Source of the DNA: Mangrovimonas aestuarii | Lineage (GTDB): Bacteria > Bacteroidota > Bacteroidia > Flavobacteriales > Flavobacteriaceae | Direction: 5' to 3' | Length of the DNA stretch: 64,000 nt | Assembly (NCBI RefSeq): GCF_028767185.1 | Contig: NZ_JARACK010000005.1 | Coordinates: 124,001 to 188,000, forward strand | In this document: positions 5,943 through 14,616 of the stretch, in pieces | How positions within the stretch are numbered: the first letter of the stretch is position 1 | How the letters are laid out: each line of letters begins with the position of its first letter | The notes under the pieces: model-generated | Databases searched by the model: none | What the model was told of the DNA's origin: nothing | Seen by the model: the letters and a program-made list of their open reading frames with translations, nothing else | Program-made: the position numbers and the translations under genes

Positions 5943-7919
5943 CTAATATTCTAATAACTCCAATAAAGCAGTTTCAAAACGTCCTTTAGCTAAATACTGC
6001 TTTTCCAATTGATTTATAAATGGAATGGGCGTCTCCAAACCCGCAACACGTTTTACAGGAGCATCAAGTGATTTAAAACAGTTTTCTGTAATCAACGCAG
6101 AAATATCACTTGCTAAACCACCAAAAAGAGAATCCTCTTGTAGAATTATCGCTTTCCCTGTTTTCTTAACAGAATCAAAAATTGTCTCAGTATCCAAAGG
6201 CTGCAATGTTCTTAAATCAATTAGATCTGCACTTATATTCGGATTCTTATCTAAAGTTTCTAAAGCCCAGTGTACTGCAGCTCCATAAGCAATAATGGTA
6301 ACATCACTCCCACCCTTAAGAGTTGCTGCCTGTCCAAATGGTAAAGTATAATAATCTTTAGGTACATCTTGACGAATGCTTCTGTACAAGGCCTTATGCT
6401 CAAAGAACAATACCGGATTAGGATCATTAATTGCCGTTGCCAAAAGTCCTTTAGCATCGTAAGGGAAAGCAGGATATACAACTTTTAATCCCGGAGTTTT
6501 TGTAAACCACGCTTCATTGGTTTGTGAATGGAACGGCCCTGCCGCCACACCTGCACCACACGGCATACGCAAAACAACATCGGCCTGTTGTCCCCAACGG
6601 TAATGTGATTTTGCCAAGTAGTTAACCACTGGATTGAATCCTGAGGTTACAAAGTCCGAAAACTGCATTTCAACAACACTTTTCATTCCAGCAATAGAAA
6701 GCCCCATTCCTGTTTCTACGATAGCCGATTCGCAAATTGGTGTGTTTCTAACACGTTCTTTTCCAAATTGATCTACGAAACCTTCAGTAATCTTAAATAC
6801 TCCTCCGTATTCTGCTATATCCTGCCCCATGATTACTAAATCATCGTGAAGCTCCATACTTTGCTTAAGTCCTTCAGAAATCGCATCGATAAGTCTTAAT
6901 GATTCTGTTTCAATACCTGGAGCAACCTCAGCATACTCAAATGACTTATACACATCGGCCAATTCAGTTTCCATGCTAGGAATGATAGATTCTTCCTCAA
7001 AAGCAACCTCCAAACCAATTTCAATTTCAGTTTTTATTGTTGCCTTCAGAGCTTCATCTTCAGCTTCCGTTAAAATACCATGTTCAAACAAATAAGCTTT
7101 AAAGTTCTCAATAGGGTCTTTAGCAGCCCAAGTGTCCATCAATTCCTGTGGAACGTACTTAGTCCCACTGGCCTCTTCGTGTCCACGCATTCTAAAAGTT
7201 TTAAACTCCAGCAATACCGGTCTAGGATTATTACGGATACTCTCAGCTATTTCAGATACTCTACTGTAAACTTCTATAATATTGTTTCCGTCTATAATAT
7301 GGCTTTCCATACCATATCCTTTGGCCCTATCAGCCAAATGCTCACAATTATATTGCTCGTTGGTAGGTGTAGAAAGTCCGTATCCATTATTTTCTATACA
7401 AAACATCACAGGTAATTGCCATACAGAAGCAACATTTAAGGCTTCATGAAAATCACCTTCACTAGTTCCTCCTTCTCCTGTAAATACTGCAGTAACTTGA
7501 TTCTTGTTTTTTAGTTTACTTGCCAATGCAATACCATCAGCTACTCCTAATTGCGGACCAAGGTGGGAAATCATTCCAACTATGTGGTATGCATTAGTAC
7601 CAAAGTGAAATGATCGATCTCTACCCTTGGTAAAACCACTGGCTTTTCCCTGCCATTGACAAAATAGCCGATGTAACGGAATTTCACGTGTTGTAAAAAC
7701 ACCAAGGTTACGGTGCATTGGCAAAATATATTCCTCCTTGTTTAGGGACATGGTAACCCCCACAGAGATAGCCTCTTGACCAATACCTGAAAACCATTTA
7801 CTTATCTTTCCTTGACGCAATAATATGAGCATTTTCTCCTCAATCATTCGAGGCTTCAACATTGTCTTATAAAGCGTCTTCAGAATTGTATTATCTAAGG
7901 AATAATCATTGTAGATCAT
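5943..7919 (-). CDS. Fused alpha/beta E1 component of a 2-oxo acid dehydrogenase (branched-chain type)
   Basis: One 658-residue chain joins the two E1 subunits. The alpha half (about 1-325) has the thiamine diphosphate site GEGGTSEGDFHEAL...ENNGYGLSTPT; the beta half (about 340-658) contains MGQDIAEYGGVFKITEGF, the transketolase-like pyrimidine-binding core and the C-terminal transketolase domain ending LLELLEY. The enzyme would decarboxylate branched-chain or other 2-oxo acids and pass the acyl group to a lipoyl E2, which is not in the window. I start at the ATG at 7919 because it leaves about 20 residues before the conserved LKPRMIEEKM; a TTG at 7943 would add eight residues. Confidence 0.92.
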   Translation of the reverse strand: MIYNDYSLDNTILKTLYKTMLKPRMIEEKMLILLRQGKISKWFSGIGQEAISVGVTMSLNKEEYILPMHRNLGVFTTREIPLHRLFCQWQGKASGFTKGRDRSFHFGTNAYHIVGMISHLGPQLGVADGIALASKLKNKNQVTAVFTGEGGTSEGDFHEALNVASVWQLPVMFCIENNGYGLSTPTNEQYNCEHLADRAKGYGMESHIIDGNNIIEVYSRVSEIAESIRNNPRPVLLEFKTFRMRGHEEASGTKYVPQELMDTWAAKDPIENFKAYLFEHGILTEAEDEALKATIKTEIEIGLEVAFEEESIIPSMETELADVYKSFEYAEVAPGIETESLRLIDAISEGLKQSMELHDDLVIMGQDIAEYGGVFKITEGFVDQFGKERVRNTPICESAIVETGMGLSIAGMKSVVEMQFSDFVTSGFNPVVNYLAKSHYRWGQQADVVLRMPCGAGVAAGPFHSQTNEAWFTKTPGLKVVYPAFPYDAKGLLATAINDPNPVLFFEHKALYRSIRQDVPKDYYTLPFGQAATLKGGSDVTIIAYGAAVHWALETLDKNPNISADLIDLRTLQPLDTETIFDSVKKTGKAIILQEDSLFGGLASDISALITENCFKSLDAPVKRVAGLETPIPFINQLEKQYLAKGRFETALLELLEY

Positions 7920-7970
7920 CGGGGTTAAAGTTGGTATACTCAAAATTATATTAATATAAAGTTAGCTTGC

Positions 7971-7978
7971 CAAATATA
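7971..7978 (-). promoter_or_regulatory. Candidate -7 promoter element for the E1 gene
   Basis: On the minus strand the bases read TATATTTG, a full match to the Bacteroidota TAnnTTTG element. It lies about 50 bases upstream of the chosen ATG. A second match (TAATTTTG, 7941-7948) overlaps the alternative TTG start. No clean -33 TTTG was found for this one. Confidence 0.5.
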
Positions 7979-8048
7979 GTATAAAATAGATACTGAAACA
8001 CCGTTGCTTTTCATAAAAAATCGCCCTAAAAACTTAGCATTGTTTTCG

Positions 8049-8056
8049 TACATTTG
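8049..8056 (+). promoter_or_regulatory. -7 promoter element for the 2OG oxygenase operon
   Basis: TACATTTG matches TAnnTTTG exactly and sits 28 bases before the ATG at 8085. It supports that ATG over an upstream in-frame start at 8004, which would lie upstream of the transcription start. Confidence 0.55.
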
Positions 8057-8084
8057 TATTATCCACTCCTTTAAACAAAGCATC

Positions 8085-9035
8085 ATGAAGAGTATTCCAA
8101 GTGTCAATTTAAATGATTTTATATCGGACGACCCTGAGAAAAAACAACAATTTGTCAACGACATTGGAAAAGCCTATGAAGAAATTGGATTTGTAGCCCT
8201 CAAAGGACATTTTCTTGACGACCAACTTGTAAAGAAACTCTATGGTGAAATCAAGAACTTTTTCAATCTGCCTCTTGAGGTTAAACAAAAATATGAAATT
8301 CCTGGTATTGGTGGTCAGCGCGGTTATGTATCCTTCGGAAAGGAAAGTGCGAAAGGAAAAAAGGAAGGTGATTTAAAGGAGTTCTGGCATTTTGGACAAT
8401 ACGTAGACGATAATCCTAAGTTGGATGCAAAATATCCAGAAAATGTTATAGTAGAAGAATTACCAGAATTCAATGTAGTTGGAAAGGAAACCTATAGAAT
8501 GCTGGAAAAAACTGCTAAATATGTTCTTCGTGCATTGGCTTTATATCTGGATTTAGAGGAGACATATTTTGATGAATACATTCATAATGGCAACTCTATT
8601 TTAAGACCAATACACTATCCTCCTATTACCGAAGAACCGAAAGAAGCTGTTCGTGCAGCTGCTCATGGTGACATAAATTTAATCACACTTTTAATGGGAG
8701 CACAAGGTAAAGGGTTACAGGTACAAAACCACAAAGGTGAATGGATCGATGCTATTGCCCAACCAGATGAACTAATGATTAATGTTGGCGACATGCTATC
8801 CCGACACACCAATAATAAACTTAAATCCACTATTCACAGAGTTGTAAACCCTCCTCGTGAACTTTGGGGAACGTCACGCTATTCCATTCCTTTTTTCATG
8901 CACCCTATAAGCGATATGAAATTAGATGTGTTGGAAAATTGCGTTGATGAAGACCACCCTAAATTATATGACGATATTACTGCTGGAGAGTTTCTTTACG
9001 AACGTCTGGTAGAATTAGGATTAATAAAAAAATAA
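8085..9035 (+). CDS. 2-oxoglutarate/Fe(II)-dependent oxygenase, isopenicillin N synthase-like
   Basis: A 316-residue protein of the DIOX/IPNS family. The N-terminal half has the typical IPSVNLNDF start and RGYVSFGKESAKGKKEGDLK substrate-side block; the C-terminal half has the iron ligands H-x-D in AAHGDINLITLL and a distal His in NKLKSTIHRVVNPP, with the 2OG-binding R-x-S in TSRYSIPFF. Such enzymes hydroxylate, desaturate or cyclise small molecules or proteins. The ATG at 8085 (MKSIPSVNL) is preferred. Nine bases separate it from the SUI1-like gene, so the two are likely co-transcribed; a link between the oxygenase and translation is speculation. Confidence 0.9.
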   Translation: MKSIPSVNLNDFISDDPEKKQQFVNDIGKAYEEIGFVALKGHFLDDQLVKKLYGEIKNFFNLPLEVKQKYEIPGIGGQRGYVSFGKESAKGKKEGDLKEFWHFGQYVDDNPKLDAKYPENVIVEELPEFNVVGKETYRMLEKTAKYVLRALALYLDLEETYFDEYIHNGNSILRPIHYPPITEEPKEAVRAAAHGDINLITLLMGAQGKGLQVQNHKGEWIDAIAQPDELMINVGDMLSRHTNNKLKSTIHRVVNPPRELWGTSRYSIPFFMHPISDMKLDVLENCVDEDHPKLYDDITAGEFLYERLVELGLIKK

Positions 9036-9044
9036 AACAAATAC

Positions 9045-9374
9045 ATGGACTTACAAGATCAGTTAAAAAATCTGTTTCCTGACCATACTCCAGAACCTAA
9101 AGAACAAGACGCTGTTGATGACAATCAAGTTTGGATGCAGGACGATCCTATTATCTGTAAATACGAAAAACGAAAAGGAAAACCTATTACCATTCTTGAA
9201 GGTTATACCGGTGCCACCGAAGATTTTAAAACTCTTGCTAAAGAACTAAAAACAAAGCTTAGTGTAGGCGGAAGCTTTAAAGATGATAAGATTATAATCC
9301 AAGGGGATTACCGTGATAAAATCATGGCTATTTTAAAGGAAAAAGGCTTTAATGTTAAACGGGTTGGCGGATAG
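9045..9374 (+). CDS. SUI1/eIF1-like translation factor (YciH family)
   Basis: A 109-residue protein with an acidic N-terminal extension and a C-terminal SUI1 domain (about residues 40-109): KRKGKPITILEGYTGATEDF, LAKELKTKLSVGGSFKDDKI and GDYRDKIMAILKEKGFNVKR. The G-x-G-G/S loop between the two blocks is the conserved eIF1 signature. In bacteria the YciH homologue can influence initiation accuracy and stress-time translation in vitro. It lies between the 2OG oxygenase (9 bases) and a DUF1835 gene (3 bases), so the three are one operon. Confidence 0.92.
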   Translation: MDLQDQLKNLFPDHTPEPKEQDAVDDNQVWMQDDPIICKYEKRKGKPITILEGYTGATEDFKTLAKELKTKLSVGGSFKDDKIIIQGDYRDKIMAILKEKGFNVKRVGG

Positions 9375-9377
9375 CTA

Positions 9378-10319
9378 ATGAACCAATCCCCTTTACATAT
9401 CACCAATGGCGACAGCCTAACTCAATTCCTTGACGAGCTTAACATTAAAGGAGAAAAGCTCACTTGGAGAGAAATGTTATGTGAAGGCCCCACTATTGAA
9501 ACTATAGACTGTGATGATTTTTTTGATCTTAGAAAGTCATTCCTAAAAGATCATTATAACGTTAGCAGCTCTGAATACTCACTCAACTATCAACTTAAAC
9601 TGCTAAAAGATATTTCATCTTACAGTGAAATTGTTCTTTGGTTTGAATACGACTTGTTTTGCCACATTAATATGTTGGCAGCTATAAGTCTCATCAAACA
9701 AAAGCAAATTGAATTACCTGTTTACCTTGTATGCAGTGGAACTATTGAGGGTTCAAGTGAACTTAAAGGGCTTTCTGAACTTTCAGATGAAGAATTATTG
9801 GAACATTACAGCAATAAAATAAGACTCCCTGGAGTGGCCATCGATATAGCCGAAACACTTTGGGGTATTTACTGTGGTCGGGATCACAACCTCTTTAAGC
9901 CTTACTTAACCATGCCTTCGGTTTTTAAATACTTATCACCATGCTTAAAAGCGCATTTTGAGCGTTTTCCTAATCCGGTTTCGGGACTTAGCAAATTAGA
10001 AAACCATATTCTAAAGTTAGCTAATAACGAAGAGATTAAAACCAAAAATCAATTATTGGGGTATGCGATGAACTACCAAGGCTACTATGGTTTTGGAGAT
10101 GTTCAAGTGCAAAGACTAATTGATAACTTAGACATTTTCTTTTATGAAAATGGCGCTGGATTAACACTAAATCGTGACGGACATGAAGCACTTTTAAAGC
10201 ATCACAACGTATCTGGCATGGCTAAAAATCAAATGATGTATGGCGGTGTTGAACGATTGGATTTCCAATATCACGAAAAAGAGAGTATCCTCATAAAAAC
10301 TAACAATAATGGCATTTAA
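9378..10319 (+). CDS. DUF1835 domain protein
   Basis: A 313-residue cytoplasmic protein beginning LHITNGDSLTQFLDELNIKG, the DUF1835 N-terminal signature, followed by WREMLCEGPT and a central EIVLWFEYDLFCHINMLAAI block. The C-terminal half contains a helical region with QRLIDNLDIFFYENG. The biochemical role of DUF1835 is not established. It starts 3 bases after the SUI1-like gene and its end overlaps the next gene by 11 bases, indicating coupled translation in a multi-gene operon. Confidence 0.85.
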   Translation: MNQSPLHITNGDSLTQFLDELNIKGEKLTWREMLCEGPTIETIDCDDFFDLRKSFLKDHYNVSSSEYSLNYQLKLLKDISSYSEIVLWFEYDLFCHINMLAAISLIKQKQIELPVYLVCSGTIEGSSELKGLSELSDEELLEHYSNKIRLPGVAIDIAETLWGIYCGRDHNLFKPYLTMPSVFKYLSPCLKAHFERFPNPVSGLSKLENHILKLANNEEIKTKNQLLGYAMNYQGYYGFGDVQVQRLIDNLDIFFYENGAGLTLNRDGHEALLKHHNVSGMAKNQMMYGGVERLDFQYHEKESILIKTNNNGI

Positions 10320-11178
10320 GCCCTCTGAACTCATATTAAACCCAGACGGTAGTGTTTACCATTTAAACCTTAAACCAGAGCATATTGCCAAAACAGTAAT
10401 AACTGTTGGCGATCCAGACCGTGTTGAGGAAGTATCAAAATATTTTGATACCATAGAATTCAAAATTCAAAAACGGGAGTTTCACACCCATACTGGATAT
10501 TACAAGGGCAAACATATTACCGTGATCTCCACCGGAATAGGAACAGACAATATCGACATTGTTCTTAACGAACTCGATGCCTTGGTAAATATAGATTTAC
10601 CTACGAGAACCGTAAGACCCGAATTGACTAGTCTAGAAATAATTAGAATAGGTACATCGGGGGCTATTCAAGACGACATTCCGGTAGATTCTTTTTTTGT
10701 TAGTGAATTTAGTGTTGGTTTTGACAGTTTACTACATTATTACGAAAACAAAAATGTACTTCATGCTGACTTTTCTGAAGCACTAATGGAACACTGCAAC
10801 TGGTCACCACAAAAATCCAAACCTTATTTCGTGAAATCGGACGAATCCCTTTTCAATCGTTTCACATCCCAAAAAACCGTTGAAGGGATTACAGCTACAA
10901 ACGTTGGCTTTTATGGTCCACAAGGAAGAACACTGCGTCTTAACTTACAAGACGATACCCTTAACGATAAAATAGCTTCCTTTAAATTTAGGGGGCATTG
11001 TATCTCAAATTTGGAAATGGAAACAGCAGGAATTTATGGCCTAGCTGAATTGTTAGGACATAAAGCCGTATCTTTAAGCGCTATTATTGCCAATAGAGTT
11101 ACTGGGCAATTTAGCAGCAATCCTAAGGCGGTAGTAAACAATCTTATTATCTATACGCTTAATAAATTGATTGAATAA
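10309..11178 (+). CDS. Nucleoside phosphorylase (uridine phosphorylase-like)
   Basis: A 289-residue protein of the PNP/UDP family. Visible signatures are TVGDPDRVEEVSKYFD (phosphate-binding GDPxR), VISTGIGTDNIDIVLNEL, IIRIGTSGAIQ and NLEMETAGIYGLAELLGHKA (the ExE ribose-binding strand). These enzymes split nucleosides with phosphate to give ribose-1-phosphate and a free base. A roughly 20-residue insertion (LVNIDLPTRTVRPELTSLEI) before the TSGAIQ loop is also typical of Bacteroidota members. It overlaps the DUF1835 gene by 11 bases, and the next gene starts 4 bases beyond it. Confidence 0.88.
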   Translation: MAFKPSELILNPDGSVYHLNLKPEHIAKTVITVGDPDRVEEVSKYFDTIEFKIQKREFHTHTGYYKGKHITVISTGIGTDNIDIVLNELDALVNIDLPTRTVRPELTSLEIIRIGTSGAIQDDIPVDSFFVSEFSVGFDSLLHYYENKNVLHADFSEALMEHCNWSPQKSKPYFVKSDESLFNRFTSQKTVEGITATNVGFYGPQGRTLRLNLQDDTLNDKIASFKFRGHCISNLEMETAGIYGLAELLGHKAVSLSAIIANRVTGQFSSNPKAVVNNLIIYTLNKLIE

Positions 11179-11182
11179 GCTT

Positions 11183-12037
11183 ATGAAAACGGTTAACATT
11201 GGCGGTGTACCAGAACATTTTAATTTAGCTTGGTACCTAACCCTCAAAAACGGGGAATATAAAGCCGAAAATATCAATCTACGTTGGAAAGATTATTTTG
11301 AAGGTACTGGTGCTATGTGTAATGCACTTCGCGAAGGTGAAATAGATTTCGCCGTGATTCTTACCGAGGGTATTATCAAAGATATTATAGAAGGAAACCC
11401 CTCCAAGATTGTTCAAACCTTCGTAGAGTCGCCATTAGTTTGGGGAATTCACGTAGCTGAAAAATCTTCTTATCAATCAATCGAAGAGTTAAAAGGTACT
11501 AAAGCAGCTATTAGTCGCTATGGTTCTGGCTCCCATCTAATGGCCTATATCAATGCTAAAAATCACGATTGGGATATAGATAATGATTTAAAATTTGAAG
11601 TCATTAATGACCTTAATGGTGCTGTTGAAGGATTGACAAATAGTCAAGCCGATTATTTTATGTGGGAAAAGTTTACCACAAAACCTTTAGTAGATAACAA
11701 TACTTTTAGAAGGGTTGGAACTTGCCCTACCCCATGGCCATGTTTCGTAATCGCTGTACGCGATGAATTCTTAGAAAACAACCCTAAAGAGGTTAGAACC
11801 ATTTTAGATATTATTAATAACACGACTAAAGATTTTAAGGAAATACCAAGTATAGATAAAACTATCGCCAATCGTTACTCCCAGAAAATAGAAGATGTTC
11901 AAGAATGGCTGTCCATTACAGAATGGTCTCAAGATTTAATTAAGGAGAGTACAATAAACAAAGTACAGAACCAGCTATTAGAATTGAACATCATTGACCA
12001 GAAATGGCCCTACAAAAAACTCGTTAGACCGATATAA
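11183..12037 (+). CDS. Periplasmic-binding-like (type 2) protein without signal peptide
   Basis: A 284-residue protein of the NMT1/THI5-SsuA-like solute-binding fold: MKTVNIGGVPEHFNLAWYLT, then GAMCNALREGEIDFAVILTEG, SIEELKGTKAAISRYGSGSH, and NSQADYFMWEKFTTKPLV. The lack of any signal peptide places it in the cytoplasm, so it is either a thiamine-precursor or futalosine-pathway type enzyme on this fold or a small-molecule sensor rather than an ABC importer subunit. The ATG at 11183 is preferred over an upstream TTG at 11171 that would overlap the preceding gene. It closes a five-gene operon starting at 8085. Confidence 0.75.
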   Translation: MKTVNIGGVPEHFNLAWYLTLKNGEYKAENINLRWKDYFEGTGAMCNALREGEIDFAVILTEGIIKDIIEGNPSKIVQTFVESPLVWGIHVAEKSSYQSIEELKGTKAAISRYGSGSHLMAYINAKNHDWDIDNDLKFEVINDLNGAVEGLTNSQADYFMWEKFTTKPLVDNNTFRRVGTCPTPWPCFVIAVRDEFLENNPKEVRTILDIINNTTKDFKEIPSIDKTIANRYSQKIEDVQEWLSITEWSQDLIKESTINKVQNQLLELNIIDQKWPYKKLVRPI

Positions 12038-12105
12038 TATCCCTTTTAACGGATTTCTGCTTCACTAACAATAAAAAGGATTAAAAAGAAGTTAATAAAT
12101 TTTAC

Positions 12106-12113
12106 TATTTTTG
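12106..12113 (+). promoter_or_regulatory. -7 promoter element before the small membrane protein
   Basis: TATTTTTG fits TAnnTTTG exactly and lies about 75 bases before the ATG at 12189. The 6-bp hairpin CTACAT/ATGTAG lies in the intervening leader. A -33 element is not evident. Confidence 0.45.
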
Positions 12114-12188
12114 ACGCAACCCTAGAGAACAAACTACATCTTATGTAGTATGATAATTAACTATTAACCGGCTAATCTATTTATCGTT

Positions 12189-12362
12189 ATGATTACAGTC
12201 ATCTGCATACTTGGCGCTTTGGTTGCCATAAACTTTCTTCTGTTGTTCTTTAGCTGCAATAAATCCACTAAAAAGGACACTAAACGAGTAAGAAAATACA
12301 TTAAAAACCAAAGAACTACCAAATTATTGGATTCAAAGCAGCTTGCTGCAACAGGGAGTTAG
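12189..12362 (+). CDS. Small single-pass membrane protein, 57 residues
   Basis: Starts MITVICILGALVAINFLLLF, a single strongly hydrophobic segment with the N-terminus outside or an uncleaved anchor, followed by SCNKSTKKDTKRVRKYIKNQ, a highly basic cytoplasmic tail. The hydrophobic-then-basic layout and a promoter-like TATTTTTG upstream suggest a real gene, though it is shorter than usual cut-offs. The Cys in FFSCNKS could make it a lipoprotein instead. Its last 47 bases overlap the 3' end of the convergent ung gene. Function unknown. Confidence 0.5.
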   Translation: MITVICILGALVAINFLLLFFSCNKSTKKDTKRVRKYIKNQRTTKLLDSKQLAATGS

Positions 12363-12981
12363 TTTTACTGAAATGTTTATTACCAAACCAGTACCCTCTA
12401 TTAGCGCTTAATGGCGATGGATGCCCCGACATGAGTATATGGTGTTTTGACTTATCTATGAGCTTTACCTTTTTCTTAGCATAACCTCCCCAAAGTAGAA
12501 ATACAACATCTTTTTTCTTTTCACTTACAGTTTGAATAACTGCATCGGTAAACAATTCCCAACCTTTGTTTTGATGGCTTCCCGCCTGACCTGCCCTAAC
12601 AGTTAACGTAGCATTAAGCAACAATACCCCTTGATCTGCCCATCTCATTAAACTCCCACTTTTAGGATAAGGAATTCCTAAATCCTGTTCAATTTCTTTA
12701 AAAATATTGATAAGTGATGGTGGATGTACAACATCTGAATTTACGGAAAAACACAACCCATGTGCCTGACCAGGGCCATGGTAAGGATCCTGACCAATAA
12801 TCACCACTTTGGTATCCTCAAACGTACAGTGTTCAAAAGCATTAAAAATTTCCTTTCCCGGAGGATAACATATCCCATTAGAATATTCCTCCTTAACAAA
12901 GTTTGTAAGTGATTTAAAATATTCTTTTTCAAATTCAGTTTGAAGATACGGTTTCCAACTAGGGTGTATATCAACGTTCAT
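12316..12981 (-). CDS. ung: Uracil-DNA glycosylase
   Basis: A 221-residue family-1 UDG, near the usual length. It contains the water-activating loop GQDPYHGPGQAHGL with catalytic Asp (about residue 64), the Ser-Pro loop PPSLINIFKEIEQD, and the minor-groove intercalation loop HPSPLSANRGYWFG with the catalytic His. The enzyme removes uracil from DNA at the start of base-excision repair. It is monocistronic, divergent from the carrier gene on its upstream side; its 3' end overlaps the small membrane ORF. Confidence 0.97.
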   Translation of the reverse strand: MNVDIHPSWKPYLQTEFEKEYFKSLTNFVKEEYSNGICYPPGKEIFNAFEHCTFEDTKVVIIGQDPYHGPGQAHGLCFSVNSDVVHPPSLINIFKEIEQDLGIPYPKSGSLMRWADQGVLLLNATLTVRAGQAGSHQNKGWELFTDAVIQTVSEKKKDVVFLLWGGYAKKKVKLIDKSKHHILMSGHPSPLSANRGYWFGNKHFSKTNSLLQQAALNPIIW

Positions 12982-13033
12982 TTTATTATCAGGTTTATTT
13001 TGCTAACTAAAATATGTACTATCTTTCGGCTTA

Positions 13034-13041
13034 CAAAAATA
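13034..13041 (-). promoter_or_regulatory. -7 promoter element for ung
   Basis: The minus strand reads TATTTTTG, a full TAnnTTTG match about 52 bases upstream of the ung ATG, in the divergent gap shared with the YfcC-type carrier. Confidence 0.5.
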
Positions 13042-13061
13042 TAAAGTTTTAGCTGCCTTAT

Positions 13062-14555
13062 ATGAAAGCATTCAAATTCCCAACCGCCCAAACCATTTTA
13101 TTAATTATAGCTGGACTAGTAGCTATTTTAACCTGGTTAATTCCTGCCGGAAAATATGATAGCCTATTATTCAACAAAGACATCAATAAATTCAACATTA
13201 CTAGTTCCGGTGAAAACTTTCAGGTTTCAGCAACTCAAACTACTTTGGACAGTTTGCATATAAAAATCCCTATAGAAAAATTTACAAATGGAGATATTTG
13301 GAAACCCGTTTCTATACCGGGAACATACAAAACTGTTGAAGCAGCTCCTCAAGGATTAACGGCCTTTATGCAATCACCGGTAAAAGGAATTATTGAGGCT
13401 GCCGATATAATTTTTCTTGTTCTTATTATTGGAGGTCTCATAGGTATAATGAATTTAACAGGAGCTTTCAATGCAGGAATTGCTTGGTTGGCAAATGCAT
13501 TAAAAGGTAAAGAATTCCTCTTAATTATTTTGGTCACAACTCTTATTGCCATTGGAGGAACTACTTTTGGGTTAGCAGAAGAAACTATAGCTTTCTACCC
13601 TATCCTCATCCCTATATTTTTGGCGGCGAAATACGATGCCATGGTAGCACTGGCCTGTATATATTTGGGTTCGTCTATAGGAACGATGTGCTCTACAGTA
13701 AATCCATTTAGCACAATAATTGCCTCCGATGCAGCAGGAATCAATTGGACTACAGGATTAACCGGAAGAGGGATTATGCTTCTCGTGGGACTTATTATTT
13801 GCATCGTTTACATTTTGAGATATGCCGGTAGAGTAAAGCAGAATGCGAGTAAATCTATCATATATGATCAAAAAGAAATGATAGAAAAAATGTTTGGCAT
13901 CATGACCGACTCCAGAATTCAACTAAATACCAGACTTCGACTGATACTAATTATTTTTGGAGCCTGCTTTGTTATTATGATTATTGGTGTATCTAAATTA
14001 GGATGGTGGTTTACAGAAATGACCACCGTGTTTTTGGTAGGTACCATCATTATTGGTGTTATCGGGAAAATCAAGGAATCAACCTTTGTGGAAGCTTTTG
14101 TAAGAGGTGCTTCAGATTTATTGGGTGTTGCCTTGATTATAGGTATTGCCAGAGGTGTATCTGTGATTATGGAAGATGGGCTTATTAGTGACACAATGCT
14201 TTATTATGCAAGCAATGTTACTAGCGGCATGAACAAAGGTGTGTTTGCCAATGCGATGTTACTTATCTATTCAGGATTATCATTCTTTATCCCTTCATCA
14301 TCTGGAATGGCTGTATTGACCATGCCGATTATGTCTCCATTAGCTGATACAGTTGGTATTGGAAGAGAAATTATTGTAAACACATACCAATACGGGATGG
14401 GTTTATTCGCTTTTATCAATCCGACAGGACTAATTCTAGCATCTTTAGCGATTGTAAAAGTGGGATACGACAAATGGTTACGCTTTGTAACCCCTTTGGT
14501 AATTACCCTATTGGTATTTACTATGATTGTATTAACAATTTCGGTATACCTATAA
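13062..14555 (+). CDS. YfcC family carrier (DcuC/AbgT-like ion transporter superfamily)
   Basis: A 497-residue membrane protein with 11-13 hydrophobic segments. After the first helix there is a periplasmic stretch of about 80 residues, then IIEAADIIFLVLIIGGLIGI, the conserved GGTTFGLAEETIAFYPILIP block and SSIGTMCSTVNPFSTIIASD, both characteristic of the YfcC group; a second matching repeat ends FFIPSSSGMAVLTMPIMSPL. Family members are thought to import C4-dicarboxylates, arginine or other amino acids; the substrate here is not clear. It is followed, 61 bases later, by mutS2. Confidence 0.88.
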   Translation: MKAFKFPTAQTILLIIAGLVAILTWLIPAGKYDSLLFNKDINKFNITSSGENFQVSATQTTLDSLHIKIPIEKFTNGDIWKPVSIPGTYKTVEAAPQGLTAFMQSPVKGIIEAADIIFLVLIIGGLIGIMNLTGAFNAGIAWLANALKGKEFLLIILVTTLIAIGGTTFGLAEETIAFYPILIPIFLAAKYDAMVALACIYLGSSIGTMCSTVNPFSTIIASDAAGINWTTGLTGRGIMLLVGLIICIVYILRYAGRVKQNASKSIIYDQKEMIEKMFGIMTDSRIQLNTRLRLILIIFGACFVIMIIGVSKLGWWFTEMTTVFLVGTIIIGVIGKIKESTFVEAFVRGASDLLGVALIIGIARGVSVIMEDGLISDTMLYYASNVTSGMNKGVFANAMLLIYSGLSFFIPSSSGMAVLTMPIMSPLADTVGIGREIIVNTYQYGMGLFAFINPTGLILASLAIVKVGYDKWLRFVTPLVITLLVFTMIVLTISVYL

Positions 14556-14578
14556 GTCACTAAAACGGCTTAATTCCC

Positions 14579-14586
14579 TAAATTTG
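14579..14586 (+). promoter_or_regulatory. -7 promoter element for mutS2
   Basis: TAAATTTG matches TAnnTTTG and lies 30 bases before the mutS2 ATG, in the short gap after the carrier gene. It suggests mutS2 is transcribed from its own promoter. Confidence 0.5.
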
Positions 14587-14616
14587 CAATCGCAATAGAG
14601 ATTTCAGGCTATTTTA

